The translations under genes and the position numbers were made by a program. From the NCBI GenBank assembly GCA_946405695.1, contig CAMJIA010000025.1, positions 1-20,514 on the forward strand: DNA of 20,514 bases, given 5' to 3'. This DNA comes from an uncultured Prevotellaceae bacterium (GTDB lineage Bacteria > Bacteroidota > Bacteroidia > Bacteroidales > Bacteroidaceae). The notes below the pieces were generated by a model. That model was not told the origin of the DNA. It saw nothing but the letters and a program-made list of their open reading frames with translations, and searched no databases. Positions 1-9,090 of this stretch are shown in pieces (the stretch's first letter is position 1; each line of letters begins with the position of its first letter).

Positions 1-344
1 TGAGTGGACAGATTATCATGTTCGCCTACAGCTATACCGACGAGAACCGTCAGAAGCTCAGTCAGATAGATGGTGTCAACGATATGGCAAACTACCTAAA
101 GCACCAGAATATCGTCGATAAGTTTGCTACCTATGCCGAAAAGAACGGTTTAAAGCGCCGTAACCTCATGATTCAGCGTTCCTACAAACTTTTGGAGCGT
201 TTTATCACTAGCCGCATCATTTACAACATGATGAAGGAAGAGGCATGGATTCAGTACCTCAACGACGACGATCCTGCCATCACTGAGACCCTCCGTGTCA
301 TGCGCGAAGGCAAGGCCTTCCCGGAAGCTGTGGATAAGAAATAG
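1..344 (+). CDS. C-terminal part of a probable S41 C-terminal processing peptidase (5' truncated)
   Basis: The reading frame is open from base 3 at the left edge to a TAG at 342-344, giving the last 113 residues of a gene that begins outside the window. The ATG at 18 is probably internal, because the frame continues upstream of it. The sequence resembles the helical tail after the protease core in Bacteroidetes S41 (CtpA/Tsp-like) proteases: a FAYSYTDENRQKLS stretch, a helix-rich middle (KRRNLMIQRSYKLLE) and an ending close to GKAFPEA. S41 enzymes are exported serine/lysine proteases that trim or degrade periplasmic proteins. The PDZ domain and catalytic residues are not in the window, so the assignment rests on tail similarity recalled from the family. 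It converges with the phosphatase gene 21 bases downstream. Confidence 0.62.
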   Translation, partial: SGQIIMFAYSYTDENRQKLSQIDGVNDMANYLKHQNIVDKFATYAEKNGLKRRNLMIQRSYKLLERFITSRIIYNMMKEEAWIQYLNDDDPAITETLRVMREGKAFPEAVDKK

Positions 345-347
345 TAA

Positions 348-363
348 CCGAATAAATATTCGG
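348..363. terminator. Short inverted repeat between convergent genes (possible weak terminator)
   Basis: CCGAAT (348-353) pairs with ATTCGG (358-363) around a 4-base AT loop, between the stop codons of two convergent genes. The stem is short and has no clear U-tract on either side, so a terminator role is inferred mainly from position. Confidence 0.3.
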
Positions 364-365
364 AA

Positions 366-1655
366 TTACTGGGCAAATTTTGCGAGTTTATCTGACCAGT
401 ACTTGCGCAGGTCGCTCCACTTGTAATAATACGGTGTAGAGGTAGCCGGTACAGGCAGTGAGACCTCACGCTCGTTGAGCAGGGCCTTGACAAGGATGTC
501 ACCCTCACCACTCTTCGGTTTGTAGAAAACCAACTGGATATTGCAGGCCATGGGGAAAATCTTGTAGTTCTGCCAGTATTTATCCAACTGTTCCAGATCG
601 AGAATGCTGGCGCCACAATTGCCAAGCTCCATGAGACAGGCCAGCGGCATGACACAGACCTCATGACCGAAACGCATGGTAGCCTGCGGCTTACCGATGG
701 CCACGCAGGTGTCGGCCGTCTCAATGATATTCTTCAACAGATTATACTGGCTGAAAGCCATGACATTACCCGTCTGTGGGGCATTGGCATAGCGCAGATA
801 CCAGCTGACATTATCGATGCGCCACTGGTCGTAGAGTTCCTGGTTAGTAAAGAGGTGCAGCATATCGAAGCCATCGTCGTGGCTCTGCATATTGATGACC
901 ACCTCAAAGAGGTTACGCATCAGCAGCTTCTGTTGGATACTATCGTTCGCCCAACGAGGGTCGTTGAAGAGCAGCATCATCAGGTGATCAGGGTGCGTAT
1001 TTTTATCAGAAAACGCCTTCAGAGTCTCACGGTCCATATTGTTGCGGGCCTCCTTTACCTTGCCACTGCGGGGTTGGTTCAGGTAGTACTGCAGACTCTC
1101 ACTGACATCATTGTGGATGCGTGCCGTAGGATTGGCAGCCATCAGTTCCTCACACTCGGCAACCATCGACAACACACAACGTGTCGCCACTGTACTACGG
1201 GCGTCGACAGGCAGGCCGGGAGTCTTGAAAATCTCCGGGAAATGCTCGACGATGCGTTTGCCGATGCCGTGGTGCTGACGCTCACCAACGGTAGTGAGGT
1301 CACCCAAACGCAGATTGGTAGTCTTATTAAACTTCTCCAGCTGTTGCAGTGTCTGCTGTCCCATTGGGGTCAGTTTGCCTTGCTGGTCGGCCTTGCGCAA
1401 CGGACGGAGCACACGCTCATAACTATCCTCGGCAATGAGCCAGCGTGAGCCGTGACGGCCATAGTGCGTGAAATAGAACGGCACATAACCCGCAGGAGCA
1501 TGGGTGTACTTGAAGTCAGGCAACTGACGGTCGTAGTCCACATAGTTAGAACCTGCCAACCATGGATTGGCCTTGATATCTTCACGAGCGGTCTGTGCCG
1601 CGATAGTAAGCGCCATGCTAATTAACAGCATGACAACGGTCAATAGTTTCTTCAT
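366..1655 (-). CDS. Exported histidine acid phosphatase, MINPP/phytase-like
   Basis: A 429-residue protein with a signal peptide (about residues 1-20: MKK, hydrophobic core, AAQ end). The phosphohistidine motif RHGSR is at residues 67-71, with H68 the expected nucleophile. A second-half GHE motif has H331-E332, matching the HAE/HD proton-donor position of branch-2 histidine phosphatases. This family includes phytases, multiple inositol polyphosphate phosphatases and acid glucose phosphatases. The length fits a bacterial MINPP-like enzyme, so the likely role is releasing phosphate from phosphorylated small molecules in the periplasm or at the cell surface. The substrate is not shown by the sequence. 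The start codon overlaps the upstream gene's stop (ATGA, bases 1652-1655), so the two genes are almost certainly co-translated from the promoter near 2772-2801. Confidence 0.85.
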   Translation of the reverse strand: MKKLLTVVMLLISMALTIAAQTAREDIKANPWLAGSNYVDYDRQLPDFKYTHAPAGYVPFYFTHYGRHGSRWLIAEDSYERVLRPLRKADQQGKLTPMGQQTLQQLEKFNKTTNLRLGDLTTVGERQHHGIGKRIVEHFPEIFKTPGLPVDARSTVATRCVLSMVAECEELMAANPTARIHNDVSESLQYYLNQPRSGKVKEARNNMDRETLKAFSDKNTHPDHLMMLLFNDPRWANDSIQQKLLMRNLFEVVINMQSHDDGFDMLHLFTNQELYDQWRIDNVSWYLRYANAPQTGNVMAFSQYNLLKNIIETADTCVAIGKPQATMRFGHEVCVMPLACLMELGNCGASILDLEQLDKYWQNYKIFPMACNIQLVFYKPKSGEGDILVKALLNEREVSLPVPATSTPYYYKWSDLRKYWSDKLAKFAQ

Positions 1656-2749
1656 CTGCGTAATGCTATGTTATAGTTGTAGTATTGTTTATTGCCAGTA
1701 ATGTCCTGAATGACCTTGATGAACGGCGGGAAGTTGACGCTCTCCTGTTCTGCCACACCCTTGGTCTGGAGAATCATGAGGTTGTCGACGGGCTCGTGGA
1801 AGATGTCTATCTCAAAATACTGACCTTTCCAGATGAACGAGCGACGCGTCTTGCGGATGGTGGCACGATAAGGGTCGGCCTGCTGCAACAGCGACTCGTA
1901 GAGGGCGTTGCTGACCTGACGCTCGGTCTCCAGCACCTCGGTGGGCGACACCCGCTTCTTGGTCTTATGGACGTTGACCACCTCGCCACCCCAGCAACGA
2001 CGGCGCAAGCGCACCTCCACGCCTGGGTCGGCCACGAGGTAGGTCTGCGTAATCTCACTCTCAATACACTCCGGCAGTTCACCAGTGAGTTCAACGAGGT
2101 AGACACGCTCTTCTTCAACAGGCTGTGGAAGTCCCAATACATTGGAAATCTCCATAAGTACACGGTTCAGCTTGGTATCGAAATTATCATGGTTGTTGAT
2201 GACACGCAAGTGGGGATGACCCGTCCATGCCTTGTTGACTTTCTTGTCGAGGTCGCGCGCCAACTGCAGGCCCTCCTCGTTGGCCTGCTCGTAGCGAGTG
2301 GAGTTGGTGGCAGTAGTATAATATTGTTCGGCACCATCTGCAGCAGAGACGAGGTGCAGCACGGCATCGTAGCGTTCCTTGAGTTCGTTGGGCGTCGTAC
2401 CGCACTTCTGGCACAGTTCTATCCACATATCGCTGGAGATATAGGCCGAGATATCCATCGTACCACGGTCGCAGACCACGAAGGTGGGCTTGGTACAGGT
2501 CTCTGCCAATCGCATAAAGGAGTCCTCCAGGGCCAGCTGCGTCTGCAGAATGGCCAGCTCGCCCTCGTAATAGAGCTTAGGGTTGGGTGTCAGGTAACTC
2601 CAGCCACCCTGGCTGTACATCGTTGGTACTTCGGGCACGGTAAACACCTTGAAGCCCAGATTAGAGAAATGCTCGATGATGCGCACCAAGGCCGTGGTCT
2701 TGCCAGCACAGGGTCCGCCCGTCAGTACGATTCGCTTCACGTTACTCAT
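1652..2749 (-). CDS. P-loop NTPase fused to a CYTH-like domain (TTD14-like)
   Basis: A 365-residue cytoplasmic protein, read from the ATG at 2749. An in-frame ATG 33 bases upstream would overlap the promoter, and the Walker A strand follows directly after the chosen start. Residues 1-200 form an AAA_28-type NTPase: GGPCAGKTT (K17) and VVCDRG (D94, R95). Residues about 215-365 look like a CYTH fold: ITQTYL (233-238), VRLRR (246-250), IRKTRR (298-303) and EID (313-315). The classical ExExK opening is diverged (VELTGEL). This order matches Drosophila TTD14 (TRPL translocation defect 14), reported to bind GTP and phosphoinositides. CYTH relatives bind triphosphate-containing ligands in a basic tunnel. 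The bacterial function is unknown to me. The gene overlaps the MINPP-like phosphatase gene by 4 bases, suggesting a joint role in phosphorylated-ligand metabolism or sensing. Confidence 0.8.
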   Translation of the reverse strand: MSNVKRIVLTGGPCAGKTTALVRIIEHFSNLGFKVFTVPEVPTMYSQGGWSYLTPNPKLYYEGELAILQTQLALEDSFMRLAETCTKPTFVVCDRGTMDISAYISSDMWIELCQKCGTTPNELKERYDAVLHLVSAADGAEQYYTTATNSTRYEQANEEGLQLARDLDKKVNKAWTGHPHLRVINNHDNFDTKLNRVLMEISNVLGLPQPVEEERVYLVELTGELPECIESEITQTYLVADPGVEVRLRRRCWGGEVVNVHKTKKRVSPTEVLETERQVSNALYESLLQQADPYRATIRKTRRSFIWKGQYFEIDIFHEPVDNLMILQTKGVAEQESVNFPPFIKVIQDITGNKQYYNYNIALRR

Positions 2750-2771
2750 AGTGGTTGTAGAATATTTGCTG

Positions 2772-2801
2772 CAAAGATACAAAATAATTACGAATTACAA
2801 A
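2772..2801 (-). promoter_or_regulatory. Bacteroidetes-type promoter for the NTPase-CYTH/phosphatase operon
   Basis: On the minus strand the -7 element TATCTTTG (2779 to 2772) lies 18 bases downstream of a -33 TTTG (2801 to 2798), 22 bases before the start codon at 2749. The -33 TTTG lies inside the heptamer repeat at 2786-2813: it spans the junction of the second and third units and is created by the one unit ending in A (AATTACA). Confidence 0.65.
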
Positions 2802-2813
2802 TTACGAATTAGA
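2786..2813. repeat. Tandem heptamer repeat, AATTACG type (4 units)
   Basis: Four consecutive 7-base units: AATTACG, AATTACA, AATTACG, AATTAGA, followed by a degenerate AATATTT (2814-2820). The array fills the space between two divergent promoters. See the finding on heptamer-period repeats. Confidence 0.8.
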
Positions 2814-2822
2814 AATATTTTG

Positions 2823-2830
2823 TACCTTTG
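2823..2830 (+). promoter_or_regulatory. -7 element (TACCTTTG) for the prolyl oligopeptidase gene
   Basis: TACCTTTG matches the Bacteroidetes -7 consensus TAnnTTTG and ends 21 bases before the ATG at 2852. I see no good -33 TTTG at the expected spacing. Confidence 0.55.
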
Positions 2831-2851
2831 CAGGCAAATATCATATTCGAC

Positions 2852-4957
2852 ATGAAAAAAACACTCTTAATGATGATGGCAACAATGGCCACAACACTAG
2901 TGACAGCACAAGGGCTGCACTATCCCAAAGCCGCGAAAGACGGTACAGTAGATGAATACTTCGGCACGAAGGTGGTCGACCCATACCGCTGGTTAGAGAA
3001 CGACACCTCAGCACAGACTGTTGCCTGGGTGGAAGCAGAAAACAGAGTGACGGGCGATTACCTCGCTCGTATCCCCTTCCGTCAGAAGCTTCTGAAGCGT
3101 TTGACGGAGCTGGCAAACTACGAGAAGATTGGCGCCCCCCGCAAGCGTCACGGCAAGTGGTACTTCTACAAGAACAACGGCCTGCAGAACCAGAGTGTGC
3201 TGTATGTCATGGACGAGCTTGGTGCAGAGCCCCGCGTGTTCCTGGACCCCAACACGCTGAGCACCGACGGAACAGTAGCCCTGAAAGGTGTCTATTTCTC
3301 GCATAACGGAAAATGGGCTGCCTACTCCATCTCACGTAGCGGTTCAGACTGGCAGGAGTTCTACGTCATTGACTTGAAGACGGGTCAGTTGACCAACGAC
3401 CATATCGAGTGGGCTAAGTTCTCTGGTGCAGCCTGGCAGGGCGACGGTTTCTATTACTCGGCCTACGACCGTCCGACGGAGGGCAAGGAGTTCTCGAATA
3501 TCAACTCCGGTCACAAGATTTACTACCACAGAATAGGTACGCCACAGTCGCACGACTTACTTTTCTATCAGAATCCTACCCAACCTAAACGCTTCTATTA
3601 TGCTAGCGTCAACGAGGAAGAGACGGTGATGTATCTCTATGAGAGCGGTGCTGGTGCTGGCAACAACCTGTTTGTCCGTGACCTACGCCAGAAGGACTCA
3701 CAGTTCATTCAGATGACCGACAACATGGACTACCAATACGAACCGGTCTATGACGAGGGTGGCAAACTATATCTCTATACCAACTATGGCGCACCCAAGG
3801 GACGTATCATGACGGCTTACCTACGCAGACCAGGCATCAGCGAGTGGCAGGAGTTCATTCCTGAACAGCAGAATGTACTGAACGGGGTGGATGTCATCAA
3901 CCGACAGTTCATCCTAAGCTATTCACAGGATGCCAGCGACCATGCCTTCGTCTATGGGCTGGACGGCAAGATGCGTCATGAGGTCAAACTGCCCATGGTA
4001 GGTAGCGTGGGCTTTACGGGTGACGAGAAAGAGCCAGAGTGTTTCTATACCTTCACGTCGTTCACTATGCCTGGTACCATCTATCGCTACGACATGGCGA
4101 AGAATGAGAGCACGCTCTACGCACAGCCCAACGTGAAATTCAAGCAGCAGGACTACGAGAGCAAACAGATATTCTTTACCAGCAAGGATGGTACGCGTGT
4201 ACCTATGTTTATAACATACAAAAAAGGACTGAAACAGAATGGCAAGAATCCCGTATACCTCTACGGCTATGGCGGTTTCAATATTGCGTTAGGACCTGGT
4301 TTCTCAGCCATGCGCATTCCCTTCCTCGAACAGGGCGGCATATATGCACAGGTGAACCTGCGCGGCGGTAGCGAATATGGTGAAGAGTGGCATCTGGCAG
4401 GTACAAAGATGCAGAAGCAGAACGTCTTCGACGATTTCATCAGCGCTGCCGAGTATCTGATAAAAGAGGGCTATACCTCAAAGGAAAAGCTGGCCATTGT
4501 CGGTGGTTCGAACGGTGGACTGCTCGTCGGTGCCTGTATGACACAACGTCCCGACCTATTCCGTGTAGCCATCCCACAGGTAGGTGTCATGGACATGCTA
4601 CGCTACCATAAGTTCACCATCGGTTGGAACTGGGCCTCAGACTACGGTACCAGCGAGGATTCAAAGGAGATGTTTGAATACCTGAAGGGGTATTCTCCAC
4701 TCCACAACCTGAAGCCAGGGACCAAATACCCAGCCACACTCGTCACCACTGCCGACCACGACGACCGTGTGGTCCCTGCCCATTCGTTTAAATTTGCTGC
4801 TACCCTGCAGGAGTGTCACGAAGGTCCGAACCCCGTCCTTATCCGTATCGACACAAAGGCCGGCCATGGAGGTGGCAAGCCCCTCGCTAAGGTTCTAGAG
4901 GAACAAGCCGACATCTACTCGTTCATCCTATACAACATGGGAATCAAGTTCAAATAA
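2852..4957 (+). CDS. Exported prolyl oligopeptidase family serine peptidase (S9A)
   Basis: A 701-residue protein. I chose the ATG at 2852 because it starts a typical signal peptide (MKKTLLMMMATMATTLVTAQ); an upstream in-frame ATG at 2828 lies inside the -7 element. The N-terminal half contains the family's PYRWLE signature (near residues 30-40) and a beta-propeller-like region. The C-terminal alpha/beta-hydrolase domain has GGSNGG with S553, DHDDR with D637 and AGHGGG with H672, which form the complete catalytic triad. The arginine after the Asp pair matches the substrate-binding arginine of porcine POP. The enzyme should cleave short peptides after proline, probably in the periplasm. Length is normal. 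It is a single-gene unit, divergent from the NTPase-CYTH operon and closed by a strong hairpin. Confidence 0.93.
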   Translation: MKKTLLMMMATMATTLVTAQGLHYPKAAKDGTVDEYFGTKVVDPYRWLENDTSAQTVAWVEAENRVTGDYLARIPFRQKLLKRLTELANYEKIGAPRKRHGKWYFYKNNGLQNQSVLYVMDELGAEPRVFLDPNTLSTDGTVALKGVYFSHNGKWAAYSISRSGSDWQEFYVIDLKTGQLTNDHIEWAKFSGAAWQGDGFYYSAYDRPTEGKEFSNINSGHKIYYHRIGTPQSHDLLFYQNPTQPKRFYYASVNEEETVMYLYESGAGAGNNLFVRDLRQKDSQFIQMTDNMDYQYEPVYDEGGKLYLYTNYGAPKGRIMTAYLRRPGISEWQEFIPEQQNVLNGVDVINRQFILSYSQDASDHAFVYGLDGKMRHEVKLPMVGSVGFTGDEKEPECFYTFTSFTMPGTIYRYDMAKNESTLYAQPNVKFKQQDYESKQIFFTSKDGTRVPMFITYKKGLKQNGKNPVYLYGYGGFNIALGPGFSAMRIPFLEQGGIYAQVNLRGGSEYGEEWHLAGTKMQKQNVFDDFISAAEYLIKEGYTSKEKLAIVGGSNGGLLVGACMTQRPDLFRVAIPQVGVMDMLRYHKFTIGWNWASDYGTSEDSKEMFEYLKGYSPLHNLKPGTKYPATLVTTADHDDRVVPAHSFKFAATLQECHEGPNPVLIRIDTKAGHGGGKPLAKVLEEQADIYSFILYNMGIKFK

Positions 4958-4993
4958 AATTTTAGCCCCGCCAACCAGCGGGGCTAAAATTTT
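4956..4993. terminator. Perfect 16-bp bidirectional intrinsic terminator
   Basis: Arms 4956-4971 and 4978-4993 are exact reverse complements around the 6-base loop CAACCA. The GC core AGCCCCGC/GCGGGGCT is flanked by AAAATTTT on both sides, giving a U-tract for transcription in either direction. It sits between convergent stop codons and overlaps the last two bases of the peptidase TAA. Confidence 0.92.
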
Positions 4994-5006
4994 ACTACTC
5001 TTTATC

Positions 5007-7172
5007 TTACTCTTTGTCAAGTAAGATCTTCATCATCTCGACGGCAGCCTTAGCCACAGAGGTTCCAGGACCGAAGATAGCAGCGACGCCAGCTTGATAG
5101 AGGAAGTCGTAGTCTTGAGCAGGAATAACACCACCAGCAATCACCATAATATCCTCACGTCCAAGCTTTTTCAGCTCTTCAATCAACTGAGGAATCAACG
5201 TCTTATGACCAGCAGCCAGAGAGCTAGCACCGACCACATGCACGTCGTTCTCGACGGCCTCGCGGGCGGCCTCAGCGGGTGTCTGGAACAGCGGTCCCAT
5301 ATCCACGTCGAAACCACAGTCGGCATAACCCGTTGCTACTACCTTTGCACCACGGTCGTGACCATCCTGCCCCATCTTGGCAATGAAGATACGAGGACGA
5401 CGACCTTCCTTCTCTGCGAACTCATCGGTCAGCTTGCATGCCAACTCGAAGTCGCTATCGTTCTTTGATTCTGAACTATACACGCCTGAAATTGTTCTGA
5501 TTACTGCTTTATAACGGCCTACGATTTCTTCGCAGGCATCACTAATTTCACCCAAAGTACAACGCAGCTGAGCAGCCTTGACGGCAAGATCAAGCAGATT
5601 GTTCTCGCTCTTGCGACCCTCGTTGAAGTCACGCACACACTCGGTGATGGCCTTGAGCGCAGCCTGACAAGCAGCCTCGTCGCGAGCGGCACGTACTTCC
5701 TTCAAGCAGGCCTCCTGCTGCTTGCGTACAGCGGTGTTGTCCACCTCGAGGATGTCGATGGGATCCTCGTGCTCCAAGCGGTACTTATTGGTACCAACGA
5801 TGGTCTGAACACCACTATCGATACGAGCCTGAGTACGGGCTGCAGCCTCCTCGATACGCATCTTGGGCAGACCAGTCTCGATAGCCTTTGCCATACCACC
5901 CAGCTTCTCAATCTCCTGGATATGCTCCCAAGCCTTATGTACCAACTCGTTGGTAAGCGTCTCTACGTAGTAAGAACCAGCCCATGGGTCAATCTGCTTG
6001 CAGACCTTGGTCTCGTTCTGGATGTAAATCTGGGTGTTACGAGCAATACGAGCGGAGAAGTCGGTAGGAAGGGCGATGGCCTCATCGAGGGCATTGGTGT
6101 GCAGCGACTGGGTGTGACCCAATACAGCAGCCATAGCCTCGATACAGGTACGACCTACGTTGTTGAAAGGATCCTGCTCGGTAAGACTCCAACCTGAGGT
6201 CTGAGAGTGGGTACGCAGGGCGAGTGACTTCGGATTCTTGGCGCCAAAGCTCTTCACGATCTTAGCCCACAACAGACGGCCAGCACGCATCTTGGCAATC
6301 TCCATGAAGTGGTTCATACCGATAGCCCAGAAGAAGCTGAGTCGAGGTGCGAAAGCATCCACATCGATACCAGCGTTGACACCTGTGCGCAGGTAGTCCA
6401 TACCATCAGCCAGCGTATAAGCCAACTCGATATCAGCGGTAGCACCAGCCTCCTGCATGTGATAACCTGAGATAGAGATACTGTTGAACTTCGGCATCTT
6501 CTGCGAGGTGTACTCGAAGATATCAGCGATAATCTTCATCGAGAATGCAGGGGGATAGATATAGGTGTTGCGCACCATAAACTCCTTCAGGATATCGTTC
6601 TGAATGGTACCCGCCATCTCCTCAAGTTGGGCGCCCTGCTCCAGACCAGCTACGATGTAGAATGCCAGAATAGGCAACACGGCACCGTTCATAGTCATAG
6701 ACACAGACATCTTGTTGAGGGGGATACCAGAGAAGAGCACCTTCATGTTCTCCTCATTACAGATAGATACACCAGCCTTACCCACATCGCCAACTACACG
6801 GGCGTTATCGGGGTCGTAACCACGATGTGTAGGCAGGTCGAAGGCGACAGAAAGTCCCTTCTGACCAGAAGCCAGGTTACGACGATAGAAAGCATTCGAT
6901 TCCTCAGCGGTAGAGAATCCGGCATACTGACGGATGGTCCAAGGCTTGAAGGGGTACATCATCGAATACGGACCACGCAGATAGGGCGGAATACCTGCTG
7001 TAAAGTCGAGGTGTTCCATGCCTTCGAGGTCTTCCTTTGTATAAACTGGACGAACCTCGATGTGCTCTGGGGTCTTCCAGTTAGCCTCAATATGATTGTC
7101 TTTAATCCACTTGGCACCATCCTGAGCCTTGATGCCTGCATAGATATCAATATCTTTAAACTGTTTACGCAT
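5007..7172 (-). CDS. mutB: Methylmalonyl-CoA mutase, large (catalytic) subunit
   Basis: A 721-residue catalytic subunit of the adenosylcobalamin enzyme that interconverts succinyl-CoA and (R)-methylmalonyl-CoA in the cytoplasm. The N-terminal TIM-barrel has RQYAGF, R201 (in VRNTYIYPP) and H238 (in SGYHMQEAG); their 37-residue spacing equals that of R207 and H244 in the Propionibacterium enzyme. The C-terminal cobalamin-binding domain carries DGHDRG with H605 as the cobalt ligand, then the ASSLAAGH and IAGGVIP loops. Length is as expected. The start is preceded by AGGAG (minus strand, 7186-7181), one of the few clear ribosome-binding sites in the window, and the gene begins 19 bases after the small-subunit stop. 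In anaerobic Bacteroidales this reaction feeds propionate formation. Confidence 0.97.
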   Translation of the reverse strand: MRKQFKDIDIYAGIKAQDGAKWIKDNHIEANWKTPEHIEVRPVYTKEDLEGMEHLDFTAGIPPYLRGPYSMMYPFKPWTIRQYAGFSTAEESNAFYRRNLASGQKGLSVAFDLPTHRGYDPDNARVVGDVGKAGVSICNEENMKVLFSGIPLNKMSVSMTMNGAVLPILAFYIVAGLEQGAQLEEMAGTIQNDILKEFMVRNTYIYPPAFSMKIIADIFEYTSQKMPKFNSISISGYHMQEAGATADIELAYTLADGMDYLRTGVNAGIDVDAFAPRLSFFWAIGMNHFMEIAKMRAGRLLWAKIVKSFGAKNPKSLALRTHSQTSGWSLTEQDPFNNVGRTCIEAMAAVLGHTQSLHTNALDEAIALPTDFSARIARNTQIYIQNETKVCKQIDPWAGSYYVETLTNELVHKAWEHIQEIEKLGGMAKAIETGLPKMRIEEAAARTQARIDSGVQTIVGTNKYRLEHEDPIDILEVDNTAVRKQQEACLKEVRAARDEAACQAALKAITECVRDFNEGRKSENNLLDLAVKAAQLRCTLGEISDACEEIVGRYKAVIRTISGVYSSESKNDSDFELACKLTDEFAEKEGRRPRIFIAKMGQDGHDRGAKVVATGYADCGFDVDMGPLFQTPAEAAREAVENDVHVVGASSLAAGHKTLIPQLIEELKKLGREDIMVIAGGVIPAQDYDFLYQAGVAAIFGPGTSVAKAAVEMMKILLDKE

Positions 7173-7180
7173 AATTCAAG

Positions 7181-7186
7181 TCTCCT
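7181..7186 (-). promoter_or_regulatory. Shine-Dalgarno sequence before mutB
   Basis: The minus strand reads AGGAGA, 8 bases before the mutB ATG at 7172, inside the 19-base mutA-mutB gap. It stands out because most starts here lack such a site, and it fits internal initiation in a two-gene message. Confidence 0.6.
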
Positions 7187-7191
7187 ATCAT

Positions 7192-9048
7192 TTAAATACC
7201 AAGTTTCTGATTATATTCTTTCAAAGTCTCGAGTACGTTGCACTTTACGTGTACAAAGTTCTCGATGCCAGCGGCCTTCAGGTCTTCCATACATGCAGGC
7301 GCGCCAGCCACGACGAACATGGCGCGACCATTCAAGTACTTAAAGGCAGGGATAGCATACTCAGCATACTCATCGTCTGAAGAGCAGATGACCACGATAT
7401 CAGCTCCGGCCTCCAACGCAGCATCAACACCCTCTTCAATGGTCTTGAATCCAAGGTTATCAATCACCTTATAGCCAGCGCAAGCCAGGAAATTGCACGA
7501 GAACTGTGCACGAGCCTGACGCATAGCCAGATTACCGATGGTCAACATGAAGGCTACAGGCACCTTCTTAGCCTTCTCCGTCGTCAGACGTAGCGTCTCA
7601 AAGTCGGAGGCTAAACGGCTGGCTTTCAATGCAGGCACGTCAGCATCGCCAGCATGAGTTGCAACACAGTCGCTAGAGGTTACAGGTGTCTTTCCCTCAC
7701 TCTTCTCAGTGAAGTTCGGGAACTGGTTGGTACCCAGCAAGAACTCCTTACGCTTGGCAGCATCTCCATGACGCTTGACATTCGTAGCGTTAATATCCTC
7801 CTGAATAGTACCCTTCTTTACTGCCTCCAGGAAACCACCCTCCTCTTCTACCTTGAGGAACAGCTTCCAGGCCTCCTGAGCCAAAGCATCTGTCAAATGC
7901 TCGATGTAATAAGAGCCTGCTGATGCATCAACAATACGATCGAAGTGAGCCTCCTCCTTGATGAGCAACTGCTGATTGCGGGCAATACGCTCACTGAAGT
8001 CTGTAGGCTTCTCGTAAGGAGCATCAAACGGGGTAACAACCAACGAGTGTACACCACCGAGAGCGGCACTCATGGCCTCTGTCTGCGAGCGAAGTAGATT
8101 AACGTAACTATCGAATACAGTCTGATTATACGTTGACGTAGAGGCATTTATAATCATTTTGCACGAGCAATCGCACTTAGGTTCGTACTGCTTCACTATC
8201 TGAGCCCACAGCAGACGACAAGCACGGAACTTGGCAATCTCCATGAAGTAGTTCTCAGAGATGCCCATATAGAACTTAATCTTCTGGGCAGCGAGGTCTA
8301 CATCGACACCAGCATCCACCATCTGCTGCAGATACTCGTTACCCCAGGCGAGGGCGTAACCCATCTCCTGCATGATATAAGCACCAGCGTTGTTAAGCAG
8401 GTCGCTATGCACCATCACGCAACGCAGGTTGGGATAGTCCTTCAGCTTCTCTACCAGCTTCGGCATGTCGGGCAGCAGGAATGTCGAGTCCTTGCCCTTC
8501 ATCAACATACGCTCGATAGGGTCGAAACCGACACCACCCACAATCTTCTCCTTGTCGAAGCCCATCTTCTCGAAATAGGCCACCAATAGGTCAGCCAACT
8601 GCAAGGCATGACGCAGACAGGCACGGTAGCTCACCTCCACGATGTCAAGGCGGATGTCCTTGAGCAGTGCGTCGATGTACTCAGCACTGACCTCGTCGTG
8701 TCCCAGTTTGAAACCAATACTGTCCACACCCTTCATCAGGATGTCCAGCGCTTTCTTGTTGGCTGCCACAGGGTCACCGCCGACAACGATATTCTGGCGG
8801 ACATACCATTCATTAGAGTCTTTCTTGTTGCCACGAACGAAGGGGAATTCGCCGGGCAGTGCATCAGGAGTCTTGAGGTCTTTCAAATCCTCACGACGGT
8901 AGAAGGGCTGAACGTTGAAGCCCTCATTGGTTCTCCACACGAGTCGTTTCTGGAAGTCGGCACCTTTCAGGTCCACTTCAATCTTGTCCAGCCATTCCTG
9001 AGTGGTTGGAGCCTGAAACTCGCTGAAGAGTTTTTCATTGTTTGCCAT
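7192..9048 (-). CDS. mutA: Methylmalonyl-CoA mutase, small (structural) subunit
   Basis: A 618-residue paralogue of the large subunit and its heterodimer partner. It keeps the barrel pattern (FMEIAKFRACRLLWAQIVK, PFDAPYEKPTDFSERIARNQQ, DASAGSYYIEHLTD) and a C-terminal cobalamin-like domain. That domain lacks the DxHxxG cobalt-ligand motif: the matching stretch is IGNLAMRQ around residue 505. Loss of B12 binding is normal for this subunit. A variable linker (about residues 445-490) separates the two domains. It is the first gene of the mutA-mutB unit. A TACCTTTG -7 element lies about 40 bases upstream. I see no cobalamin riboswitch in the 179-base upstream region. Confidence 0.95.
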   Translation of the reverse strand: MANNEKLFSEFQAPTTQEWLDKIEVDLKGADFQKRLVWRTNEGFNVQPFYRREDLKDLKTPDALPGEFPFVRGNKKDSNEWYVRQNIVVGGDPVAANKKALDILMKGVDSIGFKLGHDEVSAEYIDALLKDIRLDIVEVSYRACLRHALQLADLLVAYFEKMGFDKEKIVGGVGFDPIERMLMKGKDSTFLLPDMPKLVEKLKDYPNLRCVMVHSDLLNNAGAYIMQEMGYALAWGNEYLQQMVDAGVDVDLAAQKIKFYMGISENYFMEIAKFRACRLLWAQIVKQYEPKCDCSCKMIINASTSTYNQTVFDSYVNLLRSQTEAMSAALGGVHSLVVTPFDAPYEKPTDFSERIARNQQLLIKEEAHFDRIVDASAGSYYIEHLTDALAQEAWKLFLKVEEEGGFLEAVKKGTIQEDINATNVKRHGDAAKRKEFLLGTNQFPNFTEKSEGKTPVTSSDCVATHAGDADVPALKASRLASDFETLRLTTEKAKKVPVAFMLTIGNLAMRQARAQFSCNFLACAGYKVIDNLGFKTIEEGVDAALEAGADIVVICSSDDEYAEYAIPAFKYLNGRAMFVVAGAPACMEDLKAAGIENFVHVKCNVLETLKEYNQKLGI

Positions 9049-9090
9049 AAATGTGTTTATTATATAAGTGTTTTAAGTTATATCTGATTG

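Noticed and set aside
663..1448. Plus-strand open frame of 261 codons opposite the phosphatase gene
   Set aside because: The minus strand encodes RHGSR and GHE motifs and a signal peptide. The plus frame has low-complexity His/Leu/Gln composition typical of antisense translation.
2750..2782. Upstream start (ATG at 2782) for the NTPase-CYTH gene
   Set aside because: It would place the -7 element inside the coding sequence and add 11 residues before the conserved first strand.
1685..2812. Long plus-strand open frame (375 codons) opposite the NTPase-CYTH gene
   Set aside because: It lies wholly antisense to a gene with clear Walker A and CYTH motifs, shows no recognisable domain, and crosses the promoter of that gene.
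6627..7343. Plus-strand frame of 238 codons over the mutA-mutB boundary
   Set aside because: It is antisense to two well-conserved mutase subunits and spans their ribosome-binding site; no supporting motif.
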